A stretch of DNA of 64,000 nt from Streptococcus sp. SK643 (GTDB lineage Bacteria; Bacillota; Bacilli; Lactobacillales; Streptococcaceae): contig NZ_AJMM01000003.1 of assembly GCF_000259505.1 (NCBI RefSeq), positions 27,477 to 91,476 of the forward strand. Direction: 5' to 3'. A program made the position numbers and the translations under genes. The notes under the pieces were generated by a model. It did no database searches. It was not told where the DNA came from and saw only the letters and a program-made list of their open reading frames with translations. Positions 54,101 through 60,853 of this stretch are shown in pieces; the first letter of the stretch is position 1; each line of letters starts with the position of its first letter.

Positions 54101-54547
54101 AAAGGTGCTGAAACTGGTAAAGTAACAGAAGGAACAATAGAAGTTACTTATGTGTATAAAGAAATTAAAGAAGAAACTCCTGAAAAACCTGAGAACCCAG
54201 GAACTCCAGAGACTCCGAAAACTCCTGAAAAACCTGAGAACCCAGAAACACCAGGAATACCGAACACTCCTGAAAAGCCAGGAACAAATCAAGAAAACCC
54301 AATGAATCCGGTAGATCCTACATCTCCAAGTCAACCAACAACACCAGCTGCTCCAGCAACACCAATGATGCTATCAGCACCAGTAACTGGTGAAGCACCA
54401 CAAGCTCCAGCAGCTTCATCAGAAGCTAAAGGACAAGCTGAACTTCCAAACACTGGTACTGAAGACAATGCTAGCCTAGCAGCACTTGGACTTCTAGGTG
54501 TCTTAAGTGGATTTGGACTTGTTGCTCGCAAGAAAAAAGAAGACTAA
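48107..54547 (+). CDS. Giant LPNTG-anchored MucBP-repeat adhesin
   Basis: 2146 residues. An N-terminal YSIRK-like signal (FSIRKFKDGRSDSVKIGTVG) carries a cleavage-like AAALA/VEAA region. Residues about 50-470 are a unique region, probably the head, with no family I recognise. From about 473 to 2021 there are 18 MucBP-type repeats, of two kinds. One opens YVYEKAG-VVVNYQTEDGTPL, the other YVYKEV-GNVVVHYVDTEGN; they mostly alternate. A Pro-rich wall spacer (EKPENPGTPETPKTPEKPEN and so on) leads to LPNTG at 2113-2117, a hydrophobic stretch and the tail RKKKED. MucBP proteins bind mucin or host glycans. It sits just after the sialylation-type genes and may be their substrate; that is inference. 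Confidence 0.9.
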   Translation: MFINKKEKFSIRKFKDGRSDSVKIGTVGLIVGAALAMAGQTQTVEAAMKENSDNTTTISNDKGSVIVDTANIENPNEGRQFSTDPTAEGTNTITKTGKVDYKYVTAEGNTVLEENKNQNSGADKTIETTYDVYGKSGEVFKETTGGDAEDSDLNDAKENGKKATIEKDGKTYHLIGEPKVETTGNGGGVYSDTTLGDVTAKLTPEGLSNAEGKITYDTVKAGGKAWIVEQTGKGTYGKYVLADSGAITSDAKMVEAFKAGEAAAKDFTSANVTADGGIKEGDYVFVLEKNTYVTAKTESFALTASIQLTSSDNVADDKDGSGATVNRTYAMVQNFKAAPDTLTGVANKTLVKGYLAYLQEKGFEDNLLNFKRYIGLGIGAQAGDPNAIIADKGDQVDDKGRPTTDITADISSVSESDSSTIEDTPDFVLKLNTPSPDVEEFSYRDEITPLRAYRLASGTTTITYTYAEEKTREVEKKGSVVVNYQTTDGVELKSPYTDTPETVAEVVTEHYYVNADGQEVVVEDKTVKTPKNVAYNTKENADEKPQKLTDAQGNVYYLNEANTKTAVNDQETTSPAETGTVVEGVTKVTYIYEKAGSVIVNYKTEDGTPLTGTVVGDESKTVESGAKDTDNGKPGTAYNTADNGMKPERIKTAEGKVYQLVPESTEGEETGEVESGTTKEVTYVYKEVKGNVVVKYVDTEGNTLADDEQDETDASLNVKYDTADHKKESIEKDGVKYYLTTKELKDDSKPATGDVVEGTTTVTYVYEKAGSVIVNYQTEDGTPLVGTADGANVESGAKDTTDAKAGTDYNTADNGMKPNRITTAEGKVYELVPTATKGDETGKVVAGETKEVTYVYKEVKGNVVVKYEDTEGNVIADDEKDETDASLNVKYDTADHKKDEITKDGVKYYLTAKELKDGSKPATGDVVEGTTTVTYVYEKAGQVVVNYQTEDGTPLVGVDAAGANVASGAKDTVDGRPGSAYDTSDNGMKPNRITTAEGKVYELVPASTKGDETGTVVAGETKEVTYVYKEVTGDVVVHYVDKEGNKIAADKDDLKGASLSEKYDTAVDNKPEKITAEDGTVYYITKAGLKDDSKPETGNVVEGKTDVTYVYEKAGSVIVNYQTEDGTPLVGTADGKDVASGAKDTDNGKPGSEYNTADNGMKPNRITTAEGKVYELVPASTKGDETGTVESGQTKEVTYVYKEVKGNVVVKYEDTEGNTLAEDEKDETDASLNVKYDTADHKKAEITKDGIKYYLTAKELKDDSKPATGDVVEGTTTVTYVYEKAGQVVVNYQTEDGTPLVGVDPAGANVASGAKDTVDGRPGLDYNTADNDMKPTRITTAEGKVYELVPTATKGDETGKVVAGETKEVTYVYKEVTGDVVVHYVDTEGNVIAEDKEDTKGASLNAKYDTTDNKPEKIEKDGTVYYLTEKAVKDDSKPENGDVVEGKTEVTYVYEKAGQVVVHYTDDKGNTIQVDAVDTKDGKPNADYNTADNDMKPNRITTPEGKVYELIPQSTKGDETGKVKAGETTEVTYVYKEITGNVVVHYVDTEGNTLAEDTKDVENGSLSEKYDTTDNKPAKLEKDGQVYYLTAKELKDGSKPENGAVVEGTTEITYVYEKAGNVLVHYVDEAGNTLQADAVDTKDGQPGAKYDTSDNDMKPTRITTPEGKVYELVPASTKGNETGDVEAGKTTEVTYVYKEVKGNVVVHYTDEAGNTIAEDVKDTTDGSVSSAYDTTDNKPAVITTKDGKKYALVPTATKGTENGKVTEGTTEVTYVYKEVTGDVVVHYVDTEGNVIADDKEDTKGASLNAKYDTTDNKLATIEKDGVKYYLTEKAVKEDSKPETGDVVEGKTEVTYVYEKAGQVVVHYVDEAGNTIQTDAVDTKDGKPGVTYNTTDNDMKPTRITTPEGKVYELVPASTKGDENGSVEAGKTTEVTYVYKEIKGNVVVRYVDEAGNAIAEDVKDTTDGSINSAYDTTDNKLATITTKDGKKYALVPTATKGAETGKVTEGTIEVTYVYKEIKEETPEKPENPGTPETPKTPEKPENPETPGIPNTPEKPGTNQENPMNPVDPTSPSQPTTPAAPATPMMLSAPVTGEAPQAPAASSEAKGQAELPNTGTEDNASLAALGLLGVLSGFGLVARKKKED
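50174..54170 (+). repeat. Long near-periodic DNA repeats encoding MucBP units
   Basis: Starts of the KGNVVV-type repeat fall near 50174, 50687, 51203, 51722, 52238, 52724, 53210, 53447 and 53933. The steps are 513-519 bases in the first half and 486 in the second, with one step of 237. Stretches of near identity between copies make the region prone to recombination that changes repeat number. Confidence 0.85.
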
Positions 54548-54573
54548 TTCTAATTAGATTTTCTGACAAGAAT

Positions 54574-54605
54574 AAGGAGTAGGATATTATATCCGCTCCT
54601 TTTTC
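54574..54605 (+). terminator. Terminator after the adhesin
   Basis: ggag/ctcc and ggat/atcc helices (54576-54599) with a T run. Confidence 0.7.
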
Positions 54606-54713
54606 TTTGGCGTATAAAATGGCTTTATGTGATCCTCTTTACAAGAAAATTTTAATTGGTGTTTGATGTAGCTTTTTTGTATAATGTAGAAAAAGGATAA
54701 AAGGAAAAATACG

Positions 54714-55871
54714 ATGATGAAACAGAAATGGATTCTAGGCTTAGTTGTGGCCGTGTCAGTCGGTTGTTTAACTGCTTGTAGTTCGATTGGCTTACCAGAA
54801 CCCACGAAAAACTTTGTTGGAGGGACCAAGGAAGAAACGAAAAAGGCGGTAGAAGATCTTTATAAGAGTGTTTTTGAGGACTATGAGGTGATTTTATCTT
54901 CTGGAAAAATGTCTGTTCCTGATATTGAAGCAAAACTTCATAAGTCTGATCGGGTGATTCATTCATGGGTGATTGAATCTGCAGCGGCTGACCCATCTAG
55001 ACAACGTTATGCGTTTTCAGATTTGGATGGGGATGGTCAGTCAGAGATGATTATTGGAAGTCAAGCTGCAGGTAAGAATTATTTCTTGACGGGTGTGTAT
55101 TACCTAAAAGACGGTCAACCAAGCTTGCTTGCTGATGGATTTGTAGCAGGACAAGGTGGTGCCCGTAGTGCAATTAAACTCTTTAAAACGGGTGAGATTT
55201 TATCTTTGGGCTGGTCTTCAGGAACTGGTGATGGCGTGGGGACTCTAGACAAGTTAGAAGGAGCTAAGGGTATTACCAAACTTAGTAGCAAGGAAATTAA
55301 AATTACTGATAAGAAATTACTAGAGAAATTTGGGAAAACAGAGGCTGATGAGTTAACTCCAGATCAACTTTCATGGAAAGAATTTAGCTATACTCCTAGT
55401 AAAGAAAGACTAACCTCTACTTCAGAAATGACTACTAGTTCGTCAAGTGGGAACGCAAAAGATCCTAAGGGGACGACCTCTTCTAAGTCAGAAGAAAAAG
55501 GACCTTGGACAGCGGGTAAGTCTGCAGCTTTAGCAGAGTTTATGGTGACTTGGGGAAATCAAATGGGACAACCTAACTACCAAAAAGGGATAGTAGCAGG
55601 AAATATCGGTGCGGATATGCTCTATTGGACAGATGGTAGCAAACTTGATGCGGAATTTTCAAAAACAGGTAGTGGTACTGCCAAATACCGCATTGTAGAA
55701 ACTTACAGTAATTGGGATAAATACCCAACCGTTCACAATTACTTCTTTGCTATTACAGATACTGGCGAAGGAATCGTTTTCCACTCACCAACGACCAATG
55801 GTGACAAGATGTATCTCAATCCCACAGAAAACGTCGATTTAAGAAATAACTTTGCTAGCCTAGTAAAATAA
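54714..55871 (+). CDS. Lipoprotein with DUF4767-like C-terminal domain
   Basis: 385 residues with a type II signal peptide and the lipobox LTAC (Cys near residue 22, in SVGCLTACSSIG). Residues about 30-230 form a first domain (SDLDGDGQSEMIIGSQ resembles a calcium-loop-like repeat). A Ser/Thr-rich linker leads to the C-terminal part GPWTAGKSAALAEFMVTWGN, which fits the streptococcal DUF4767 domain. Function unknown; expected outside the membrane. Two adjacent ATGs are possible (54714 and 54717). A -10 TATAAT at 54680-54685 precedes it. Confidence 0.82.
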   Translation: MMKQKWILGLVVAVSVGCLTACSSIGLPEPTKNFVGGTKEETKKAVEDLYKSVFEDYEVILSSGKMSVPDIEAKLHKSDRVIHSWVIESAAADPSRQRYAFSDLDGDGQSEMIIGSQAAGKNYFLTGVYYLKDGQPSLLADGFVAGQGGARSAIKLFKTGEILSLGWSSGTGDGVGTLDKLEGAKGITKLSSKEIKITDKKLLEKFGKTEADELTPDQLSWKEFSYTPSKERLTSTSEMTTSSSSGNAKDPKGTTSSKSEEKGPWTAGKSAALAEFMVTWGNQMGQPNYQKGIVAGNIGADMLYWTDGSKLDAEFSKTGSGTAKYRIVETYSNWDKYPTVHNYFFAITDTGEGIVFHSPTTNGDKMYLNPTENVDLRNNFASLVK

Positions 55872-55875
55872 ATAC

Positions 55876-55912
55876 AAAACAATCCGAGAAGAATTTTCTG
55901 GGATTGTTTTTT
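55876..55912 (+). terminator. Terminator after the lipoprotein
   Basis: aaaacaatcc (55876-55885) pairs with ggattgtttt (55901-55910), then T residues. Confidence 0.85.
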
Positions 55913-56010
55913 GCTAGGGGAGTTCCTTCAAGTTGTCTGGCTTGACTTTCTTGATAGAAATTATATAATAGTTGTAATAATTTCGATTACAATAAAAGAG
56001 AGAAATATTT

Positions 56011-56865
56011 ATGACCTATGAATACAAGAGCCACGTTTATTTAGCAGAGGCAGTTTTAAATGTAGAGGATTTGGCAAGTCAAACAGCCTTTTATCAGCAA
56101 ATTATTGGTTTAGAAATCTTATCTCAAACTGAGACAGAGGCCATTCTAGGCCTTGGTGGAAAAGCCTTGGTACATTTGATTCAAGCACAAGAGAGTGGAG
56201 AAGTAAGGGGACATTATGGTCTTTACCATCTGGCTATTCTCTTGCCGACACGCAAGGCTTTGGCGGATGTCTTGAAACACCTGACAGAATTACAGATTCC
56301 TCTTGTCGGTGGTGCAGACCACGGTTACAGTGAGGCCCTTTACTTGGAAGATTTGGAGGGAAATGGCATCGAGCTCTATCGAGATAAGCCAGTTTCCACA
56401 TGGGATATTCGAGAAGATGGTCGCATTATTGGGGTGACAGAGGCCCTTGCGGCGCAGGATATCTATGAGTTGGGGGAAAGAGTAGAGCCCTTTATTCTAG
56501 CAGATGGCACGAGAATGGGGCATATTCATCTTTCCGTCAAGGATAGTCGAAAGTCCAGCCAGTTTTATCAAAAAGTGTTAGGACTAGAGGATAAATTCAG
56601 TGTGCCTAGCGCTAGTTGGATTGCGGCTGGGGATTACCATCATCATTTAGCTGTCAACGAATGGGGAGGAAAAGGCCTAGCTACGCGTAAGCAAGGCTTG
56701 CCAGGCTTAGCCTATTATGTCATTGAAGTCGCACATAAAGAAGAACTGTTAACGATTGCCCAGAGAGCACAAGAAGTTGATGTATCAATCAAATGGCTGA
56801 CATTGAGCCAGTTGGAAATCACAGACCCAGATGGAATTGTGACTCGTATTCGTTTAGCAAGATAA
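56011..56865 (+). CDS. VOC-superfamily protein (glyoxalase/extradiol dioxygenase fold)
   Basis: 284 residues made of two VOC modules: the first opens VYLAEAVLNVEDLASQTAFY (about residues 8-125) and the second opens GHIHLSVKDSRKSSQFYQKV (about 170-280). Metal-ligand-like residues appear as His in GLYHLAIL, Glu in GNGIELYRD and His in GHIHLSV. It resembles CatE-type proteins of Gram-positive bacteria, whose substrates are mostly unknown. A promoter TTGACT-16-TATAAT lies at 55942-55969. No operon partner is apparent. Confidence 0.85.
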   Translation: MTYEYKSHVYLAEAVLNVEDLASQTAFYQQIIGLEILSQTETEAILGLGGKALVHLIQAQESGEVRGHYGLYHLAILLPTRKALADVLKHLTELQIPLVGGADHGYSEALYLEDLEGNGIELYRDKPVSTWDIREDGRIIGVTEALAAQDIYELGERVEPFILADGTRMGHIHLSVKDSRKSSQFYQKVLGLEDKFSVPSASWIAAGDYHHHLAVNEWGGKGLATRKQGLPGLAYYVIEVAHKEELLTIAQRAQEVDVSIKWLTLSQLEITDPDGIVTRIRLAR

Positions 56866-56958
56866 AACTAGGGATTTCTATCGAGTTATCAGTACGGCTA
56901 GTTTGCCTTTTGAAAAGTTTTTGGTAATAGAATCGCGTGAGCTGGATGGGCGAGAATT

Positions 56959-56987
56959 TTGACAAAGAAGCTGATTAGAGATATAAT
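56959..56987 (+). promoter_or_regulatory. Consensus promoter of the cstR-like gene
   Basis: TTGACA (56959-56964), 17-base spacer and TATAAT (56982-56987): a perfect sigma-A promoter with no operator palindrome, so the sensor is probably made constitutively. Confidence 0.8.
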
Positions 56988-57014
56988 GAAGAAAAATCGA
57001 GCAAGGAAAAAGAA

Positions 57015-57272
57015 ATGACAAACTCAAAGTATATTATTCGTTTGAAACGTTCAGAGGGCCAGTTGCGTGGAATTCAAAAAATGATTGAAGAAGATCGTGA
57101 TTGTGCTGATATTGTGACGCAATTGACAGCAGTGAAATCTAGTGTGGAGCGCGTGATTGAGATGATAATTACCGAAAATCTTACTGAATGTATCAACCAG
57201 CCGCTAGATGATCCTGAAGCTCAAAAAGAACGCCTAGAAAAGGCTATCCGCTACTTGATTAAACGGAAATAA
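57015..57272 (+). CDS. cstR: CsoR/RcnR-family persulfide sensor, CstR type
   Basis: 85-residue all-helical repressor of the CsoR family (DUF156). The DNA-contact start reads RLKRSEGQLRGIQKMIEED. The two key thiols are Cys30 (DRDCADI) and Cys59 (LTECINQ). The copper-ligand His of true CsoR, four residues before the second Cys, is Asn55 here. That Cys-Asn-Cys pattern and spacing is that of CstR, which senses persulfides through a Cys-Cys link rather than Cu(I). The gene is followed downstream by a divergently oriented rhodanese/CoA-disulfide-reductase operon, in line with this. The start follows aaggaaaaaga. Confidence 0.82.
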   Translation: MTNSKYIIRLKRSEGQLRGIQKMIEEDRDCADIVTQLTAVKSSVERVIEMIITENLTECINQPLDDPEAQKERLEKAIRYLIKRK

Positions 57273-57355
57273 AGAGATAAGAGTTGCAAAGATCTCTGCT
57301 ATTAGAATAGTTTAATGTGAATCAAGAGAGGCTGGAAAAAGTCTTTAAAATTAAA

Positions 57356-57402
57356 AAAACGCATAGTATCAGGTATTGAAAAACCTTGATACTATGCGTT
57401 TT
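57356..57402. terminator. Very long bidirectional hairpin after cstR
   Basis: aaaacgcatagtatcaggt (57356-57374) pairs almost perfectly with accttgatactatgcgtttt (57383-57402); A and T tracts flank it. It ends cstR and, on the other strand, could end transcripts coming from the sulfur operon through the BOX. Confidence 0.75.
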
Positions 57403-57416
57403 ATTGTGGGGAGATT

Positions 57417-57559
57417 TATACTCTTCGAAAATCTCTTCAAACCACGTCAGCTTCACCTTGCTGTAGAAATATGTTCCTGACTTTGTCAGTCTTATCTACA
57501 ACCTCAAAACAGTGTTTTGAGCAGCCTGCAGCTTGCACTTTGATTTTCATTGAGTATTA
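57417..57559 (+). repeat. BOX element, boxA-boxB-boxC
   Basis: BoxA begins tatactcttcgaaaatctc at 57417; there is one boxB (cagtgttttgagc palindrome) and a slightly shortened boxC ending ttcattgagtatta at 57559. It lies between the convergent cstR gene and the rhodanese operon. Confidence 0.9.
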
Positions 57560-57603
57560 CTTCACTTTCTCCTGAAATTGCGTTTTTGCCCAGCTCCGCT
57601 TGA

Positions 57604-57900
57604 TTATTCTACTTGACCAGGCCAAGCATTCATACCACCTTCTACATTGGTAACGGTAAGGCCTTGGGCGCTGAGAAATTGGCAGGCAGATGCAGAGCGG
57701 ACTCCTCCTTGACAGATGACATGGTATTCATGGTCAGGTTTGAGTTCTTTGTAGCCTTGTTCCAAGGTACTTAATGGAAGATTTTTGGCACCTGGTGCAT
57801 GTCCTGCTTGGAATTCATGTACTTCACGGACATCGATAAGTTCTAGATTTTCATTTTGATATTTTCCATAAAAGTCAGCCATACTGATACTAGTTTCCAT
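57604..57900 (-). CDS. Single-domain rhodanese, last gene of the sulfur operon
   Basis: 98-residue cytoplasmic rhodanese with the active-site loop CQGGVRSASA (Cys as persulfide carrier) and DVREVHEFQAGHAPGAKNLP. The start at 57900 follows aaggag and overlaps the end of the CoA-disulfide reductase gene by 11 bases. Likely moves sulfane sulfur between thiols. Confidence 0.9.
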   Translation of the reverse strand: METSISMADFYGKYQNENLELIDVREVHEFQAGHAPGAKNLPLSTLEQGYKELKPDHEYHVICQGGVRSASACQFLSAQGLTVTNVEGGMNAWPGQVE

Positions 57901-59545
57901 ATTCTACTCCTTCTGGGTTAGCTATTTTGTATAGTGAATAAGCGCCGTCAAGGTTTTGGACGGCAAATCCTGCTTGCTTGAGGATACGCTCTGCGATATA
58001 GCTGCGAAAACCACTGTGGCAGCTGACGATGTAGGCTTGGTTCTTGTCAAGTTCATCCAAGCGATCCCGTAGTTCGTTTAGGGGGATGTGTATAGTGTCT
58101 ACCTTAAGTCGGCCACTTTGAAGTTCGCTACTTGTCCGTACATCAAGGAATTTCTTTCCCTTAGCTAGTTCGTCTTCGAGCTGGTACCATTGAACATTGT
58201 CGCTGAGACCTTCGATAAGGTTCAAGGCTGCGTAGCCCAGCATATTGACGGGATCCTTGGCAGATCCAAAAGGTGGCGCATAGGTGAATTCCAATTCTGG
58301 TAAGTCAAAGACGGTGAGCTTTCCCTTGATAGCAGTTGCTAGAATATCGATTCGCTTGTCAACACCTTTCTTCCCAACTCCTTGGGCACCATAGATTTTT
58401 CCAGTGGTTGGGTCAAAGAGGAGCTTCAAGGTCATATCAGTAGCTCCTGGGTAATAACCGGCGTGGTCTTTTCCGCTGACATGAAGTGCCTTGTAAGGAA
58501 GTTGATTCATGCTAAGGATATGTTCGCTGAGACCAGTCGAAGCAGCTGTCATATCAAAGGCACGAACAATAGCAGTGCCGATACTGCCCTTGTTTGTACG
58601 TCCTAGTCCTGCGATGACGTCCGCTACTTGTCGTCCTTGACGATTGGCAGGAGAAGCGAGAGAGATGAGAGCGTCTTGGCCCGTAATCTCTTGCTTGACG
58701 ACAATGGCATCCCCAACTGCAAAAATATCTTTTTGACTGGTTTCGTAATGTTCATCAACCAGAATCCCACCTCTAAGTCCCAGTTCAATCCCCGCAGATT
58801 TGGCCAATCCGTTTTCAGGTTCAACACCGACAGAAAGGATGGTGAGGTCAGAAGTGATCTTTTGACCGTTTTCGAGAACGATGACTTTTCCTTGGTCTTC
58901 AAATCGAGTCGCAGACTGAGAAGTGATAACGCGAACGCCGTTTTTAACCAATTCTTCTTGAACAAAGGCTGCCATTTCTTGATCTAATGGTGTCAAGACA
59001 TGGGGTGCTTTCTCAACAATAGTAACTTGCAAGCCACGTTTTGCCAGATTTTCAGCCATTTCAAGCCCGATAAAGCCTGCACCGATAACGACAGCTTCTT
59101 TTGGATAATTGTCCAAGGCTGCCATAATTTCATCGAGATCGGGAACATTGCGGAGCGTGTAGGCGTTCTTAGATTCTGCCAAGCCTTCAATGGTAGGAAC
59201 AAATGGTTTAGCTCCTGGGGAGAGGATCAACTTGTCGTAGCTTTCTGTGAATTCCTGTTCATCGTGTCGCACTGTTACAGTGTGTTCTGCTGGCGAAATG
59301 CTGATAACCTCATGGAAAGGACGAACATCCAGATTAAAGCGTGCCTTGAGACTTTCAGGAGTTTGGACCAATAAACTATCACGGTTTGCAATCTCTCCTG
59401 AAACATAGTAAGGAAGTCCGCAGTTTGCAAAGGAAACAAAGGGACCTTTCTCAAAAATAGTGATTTCAGCGTCTTCCATGAGACGTCTGAGGCGGGTTGC
59501 TGCTGACATACCGCCTGCAACTCCCCCGACAATGATCATTTTCAT
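57890..59545 (-). CDS. CoA-disulfide (persulfide) reductase fused to rhodanese
   Basis: 551-residue flavoprotein (CoADR-Rhod/CoAPR type). Residues 1-35 carry the FAD fingerprint MKMIIVGGVAGGMSAATRLR. The redox Cys is in SFANCGLPYYVSG (about residue 43). The NAD(P)H-binding region is VIGAGFIGLEMAENLAK. The C-terminal rhodanese (about 455-545) has the loop CHSGFRSYIAE. Such enzymes reduce CoA disulfide and CoA persulfide. The ATG at 59545 follows aaaggag. Middle gene of the three-gene operon. Confidence 0.93.
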   Translation of the reverse strand: MKMIIVGGVAGGMSAATRLRRLMEDAEITIFEKGPFVSFANCGLPYYVSGEIANRDSLLVQTPESLKARFNLDVRPFHEVISISPAEHTVTVRHDEQEFTESYDKLILSPGAKPFVPTIEGLAESKNAYTLRNVPDLDEIMAALDNYPKEAVVIGAGFIGLEMAENLAKRGLQVTIVEKAPHVLTPLDQEMAAFVQEELVKNGVRVITSQSATRFEDQGKVIVLENGQKITSDLTILSVGVEPENGLAKSAGIELGLRGGILVDEHYETSQKDIFAVGDAIVVKQEITGQDALISLASPANRQGRQVADVIAGLGRTNKGSIGTAIVRAFDMTAASTGLSEHILSMNQLPYKALHVSGKDHAGYYPGATDMTLKLLFDPTTGKIYGAQGVGKKGVDKRIDILATAIKGKLTVFDLPELEFTYAPPFGSAKDPVNMLGYAALNLIEGLSDNVQWYQLEDELAKGKKFLDVRTSSELQSGRLKVDTIHIPLNELRDRLDELDKNQAYIVSCHSGFRSYIAERILKQAGFAVQNLDGAYSLYKIANPEGVEYGN

Positions 59546-59564
59546 TGACTTCTCCTTTATGCTT

Positions 59565-59870
59565 CTAGATGACTTTACCTGTCCAAGCACTCATACCGCC
59601 TCGGACATTGATGACATCGTAGCCTTTTTTCTTTAGCTTTTTAGCAGCCATCTTACTTCGTACACCAGAATGACAAATGACATAAAGTGTTTCTTTTGTT
59701 GCTGGTGTGTAGGAACCAATTTCGGTTAGAGGAACATTTTTGGCATTTTTGATATGACCTCTACGGAATTCCATAGGCGTCCGAACATCCAGTAGCTGAA
59801 TCGGTTTCTTGAGTTTAGCTTCTAACTCGCTGGTAGAAATACTGTCAATTTTTGTAAATAAGTGAAACAT
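59565..59870 (-). CDS. Single-domain rhodanese, first gene of the sulfur operon
   Basis: 101-residue rhodanese with the active loop CHSGVRSKMAAK and VRGGMSAWTG. The ATG at 59870 has ggaggt at good distance; an upstream in-frame TTG is not needed. It directly follows the operator and promoter, so it leads the rhodanese - CoADR-rhodanese - rhodanese operon. Confidence 0.92.
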   Translation of the reverse strand: MFHLFTKIDSISTSELEAKLKKPIQLLDVRTPMEFRRGHIKNAKNVPLTEIGSYTPATKETLYVICHSGVRSKMAAKKLKKKGYDVINVRGGMSAWTGKVI

Positions 59871-59883
59871 AGGCACCTCCAAA

Positions 59884-59930
59884 TATACCCTTATGGGGTA
59901 TATTAAACCATGAAGTCAAGCTTTTGTCAA
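59884..59930 (-). promoter_or_regulatory. Sulfur-operon promoter with CstR-type operator
   Basis: On the minus strand TTGACA (59930-59925), 17-base spacer and TTTAAT (59907-59902). Directly downstream is the palindrome tatacccttatggggtata (59884-59902), a GC tract flanked by TA-rich arms as in CsoR/CstR operators. A bound repressor would block transcription start. Confidence 0.8.
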
Positions 59931-60002
59931 GCAAGTTGTTTTGACTTGGTGGAGATTGGTTGCGATTGTATTGTTTTTATTCTCAGTGCATCACCTTCTT
60001 TC

Positions 60003-60030
60003 TTGACACTCGGTCAGCTTTTGATACAAT
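60003..60030 (+). promoter_or_regulatory. Promoter of the nucleoside phosphorylase gene
   Basis: TTGACA (60003-60008), 16-base spacer and TGA-TACAAT (60022-60030). Confidence 0.7.
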
Positions 60031-60055
60031 AGTACAAAATTAGAGGAGGTGGGTT

Positions 60056-60820
60056 ATGATTCAGAAACATGCGATTCCTATTTTAGAATTCGATGATAAT
60101 CCTCAGGCGGTCATCATGCCCAATCACGAAGGTTTGGATTTGCAATTGCCCAAGAAGTGTGTCTATGCATTTTTGGAGGAGGAGATTGACCGCTATGCGA
60201 GGGAAGTAGGGGCGGACTGTGTCGGCGAATTCGTTTCAGCCACCAAGACCTATTCAGTCTATGTCGTTAACTACAAAGGCGAGGAGGTCTGTCTGGCTCA
60301 GGCTCCTGTCGGTTCAGCCCCAGCTGCCCAGTTTATGGATTGGTTGATTGGCTATGGTGTGGAGCAGATTATTTCCACCGGAACCTGTGGTGTGCTGGCT
60401 GATATAGAAGAAAATACCTTTCTAGTCCCTGTTCGGGCTCTGCGAGATGAAGGAGCCAGTTATCACTATGTGGCACCTTCTCGTTATATGGAAATTCAGC
60501 CAGAGGCTATTACTGCTATTGAGAAAGTTTTGGATGCCAGAGAGATTCCCTATGAAGAAGTCATGACCTGGTCCACAGATGGTTTTTACCGAGAAACGGC
60601 TGAAAAGGTGGCTTATCGCAAGGAAGAAGGCTGTGTTGTTGTGGAGATGGAGTGTTCTGCACTTGCAGCAGTAGCCCAACTGCGTGGGATTCTCTGGGGA
60701 GAGTTGTTGTTTACAGCTGATTCCTTAGCAGACTTAGACCAGTACGATAGTCGTGACTGGGGTTCAGAAGCTTTCGAGAAGGCCTTGGAACTATGCCTTG
60801 ATATAGTCTCTCAGTTCTAG
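60056..60820 (+). CDS. Nucleoside phosphorylase (PNP/UDP family 1)
   Basis: 254-residue enzyme of the PNP_UDP_1 fold. Family parts are APVGSAPAAQFMDWLIGYG, the phosphate/ribose segment IISTGTCGVLAD, the nucleoside-binding VVEMECSALAAVAQLRG and ADSLADLD. It is likely to cleave uridine or a related nucleoside with phosphate; base choice is uncertain. The ribosome binding site is gaggaggt. It is followed closely by the trkH promoter. Confidence 0.88.
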   Translation: MIQKHAIPILEFDDNPQAVIMPNHEGLDLQLPKKCVYAFLEEEIDRYAREVGADCVGEFVSATKTYSVYVVNYKGEEVCLAQAPVGSAPAAQFMDWLIGYGVEQIISTGTCGVLADIEENTFLVPVRALRDEGASYHYVAPSRYMEIQPEAITAIEKVLDAREIPYEEVMTWSTDGFYRETAEKVAYRKEEGCVVVEMECSALAAVAQLRGILWGELLFTADSLADLDQYDSRDWGSEAFEKALELCLDIVSQF

Positions 60821-60838
60821 CTCTTCTCCTTCTTTTTA

Positions 60839-60847
60839 TGGTACAAT
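60839..60847 (+). promoter_or_regulatory. Extended -10 promoter immediately before trkH
   Basis: TGGTACAAT at 60839-60847, with no clear -35. The expected transcription start, 6-7 bases on, coincides with the trkH ATG at 60854. Confidence 0.6.
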
Positions 60848-60853
60848 GGATGT

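Noticed and set aside
49900..54200. CRISPR-like periodic repeats
   Set aside because: The repeats are one continuous open frame encoding MucBP domains, are hundreds of bases long and have no short spacers.
57015..57272. Copper-sensing CsoR
   Set aside because: The His copper ligand is replaced by Asn and the neighbours are sulfur enzymes rather than CopA/CopZ.
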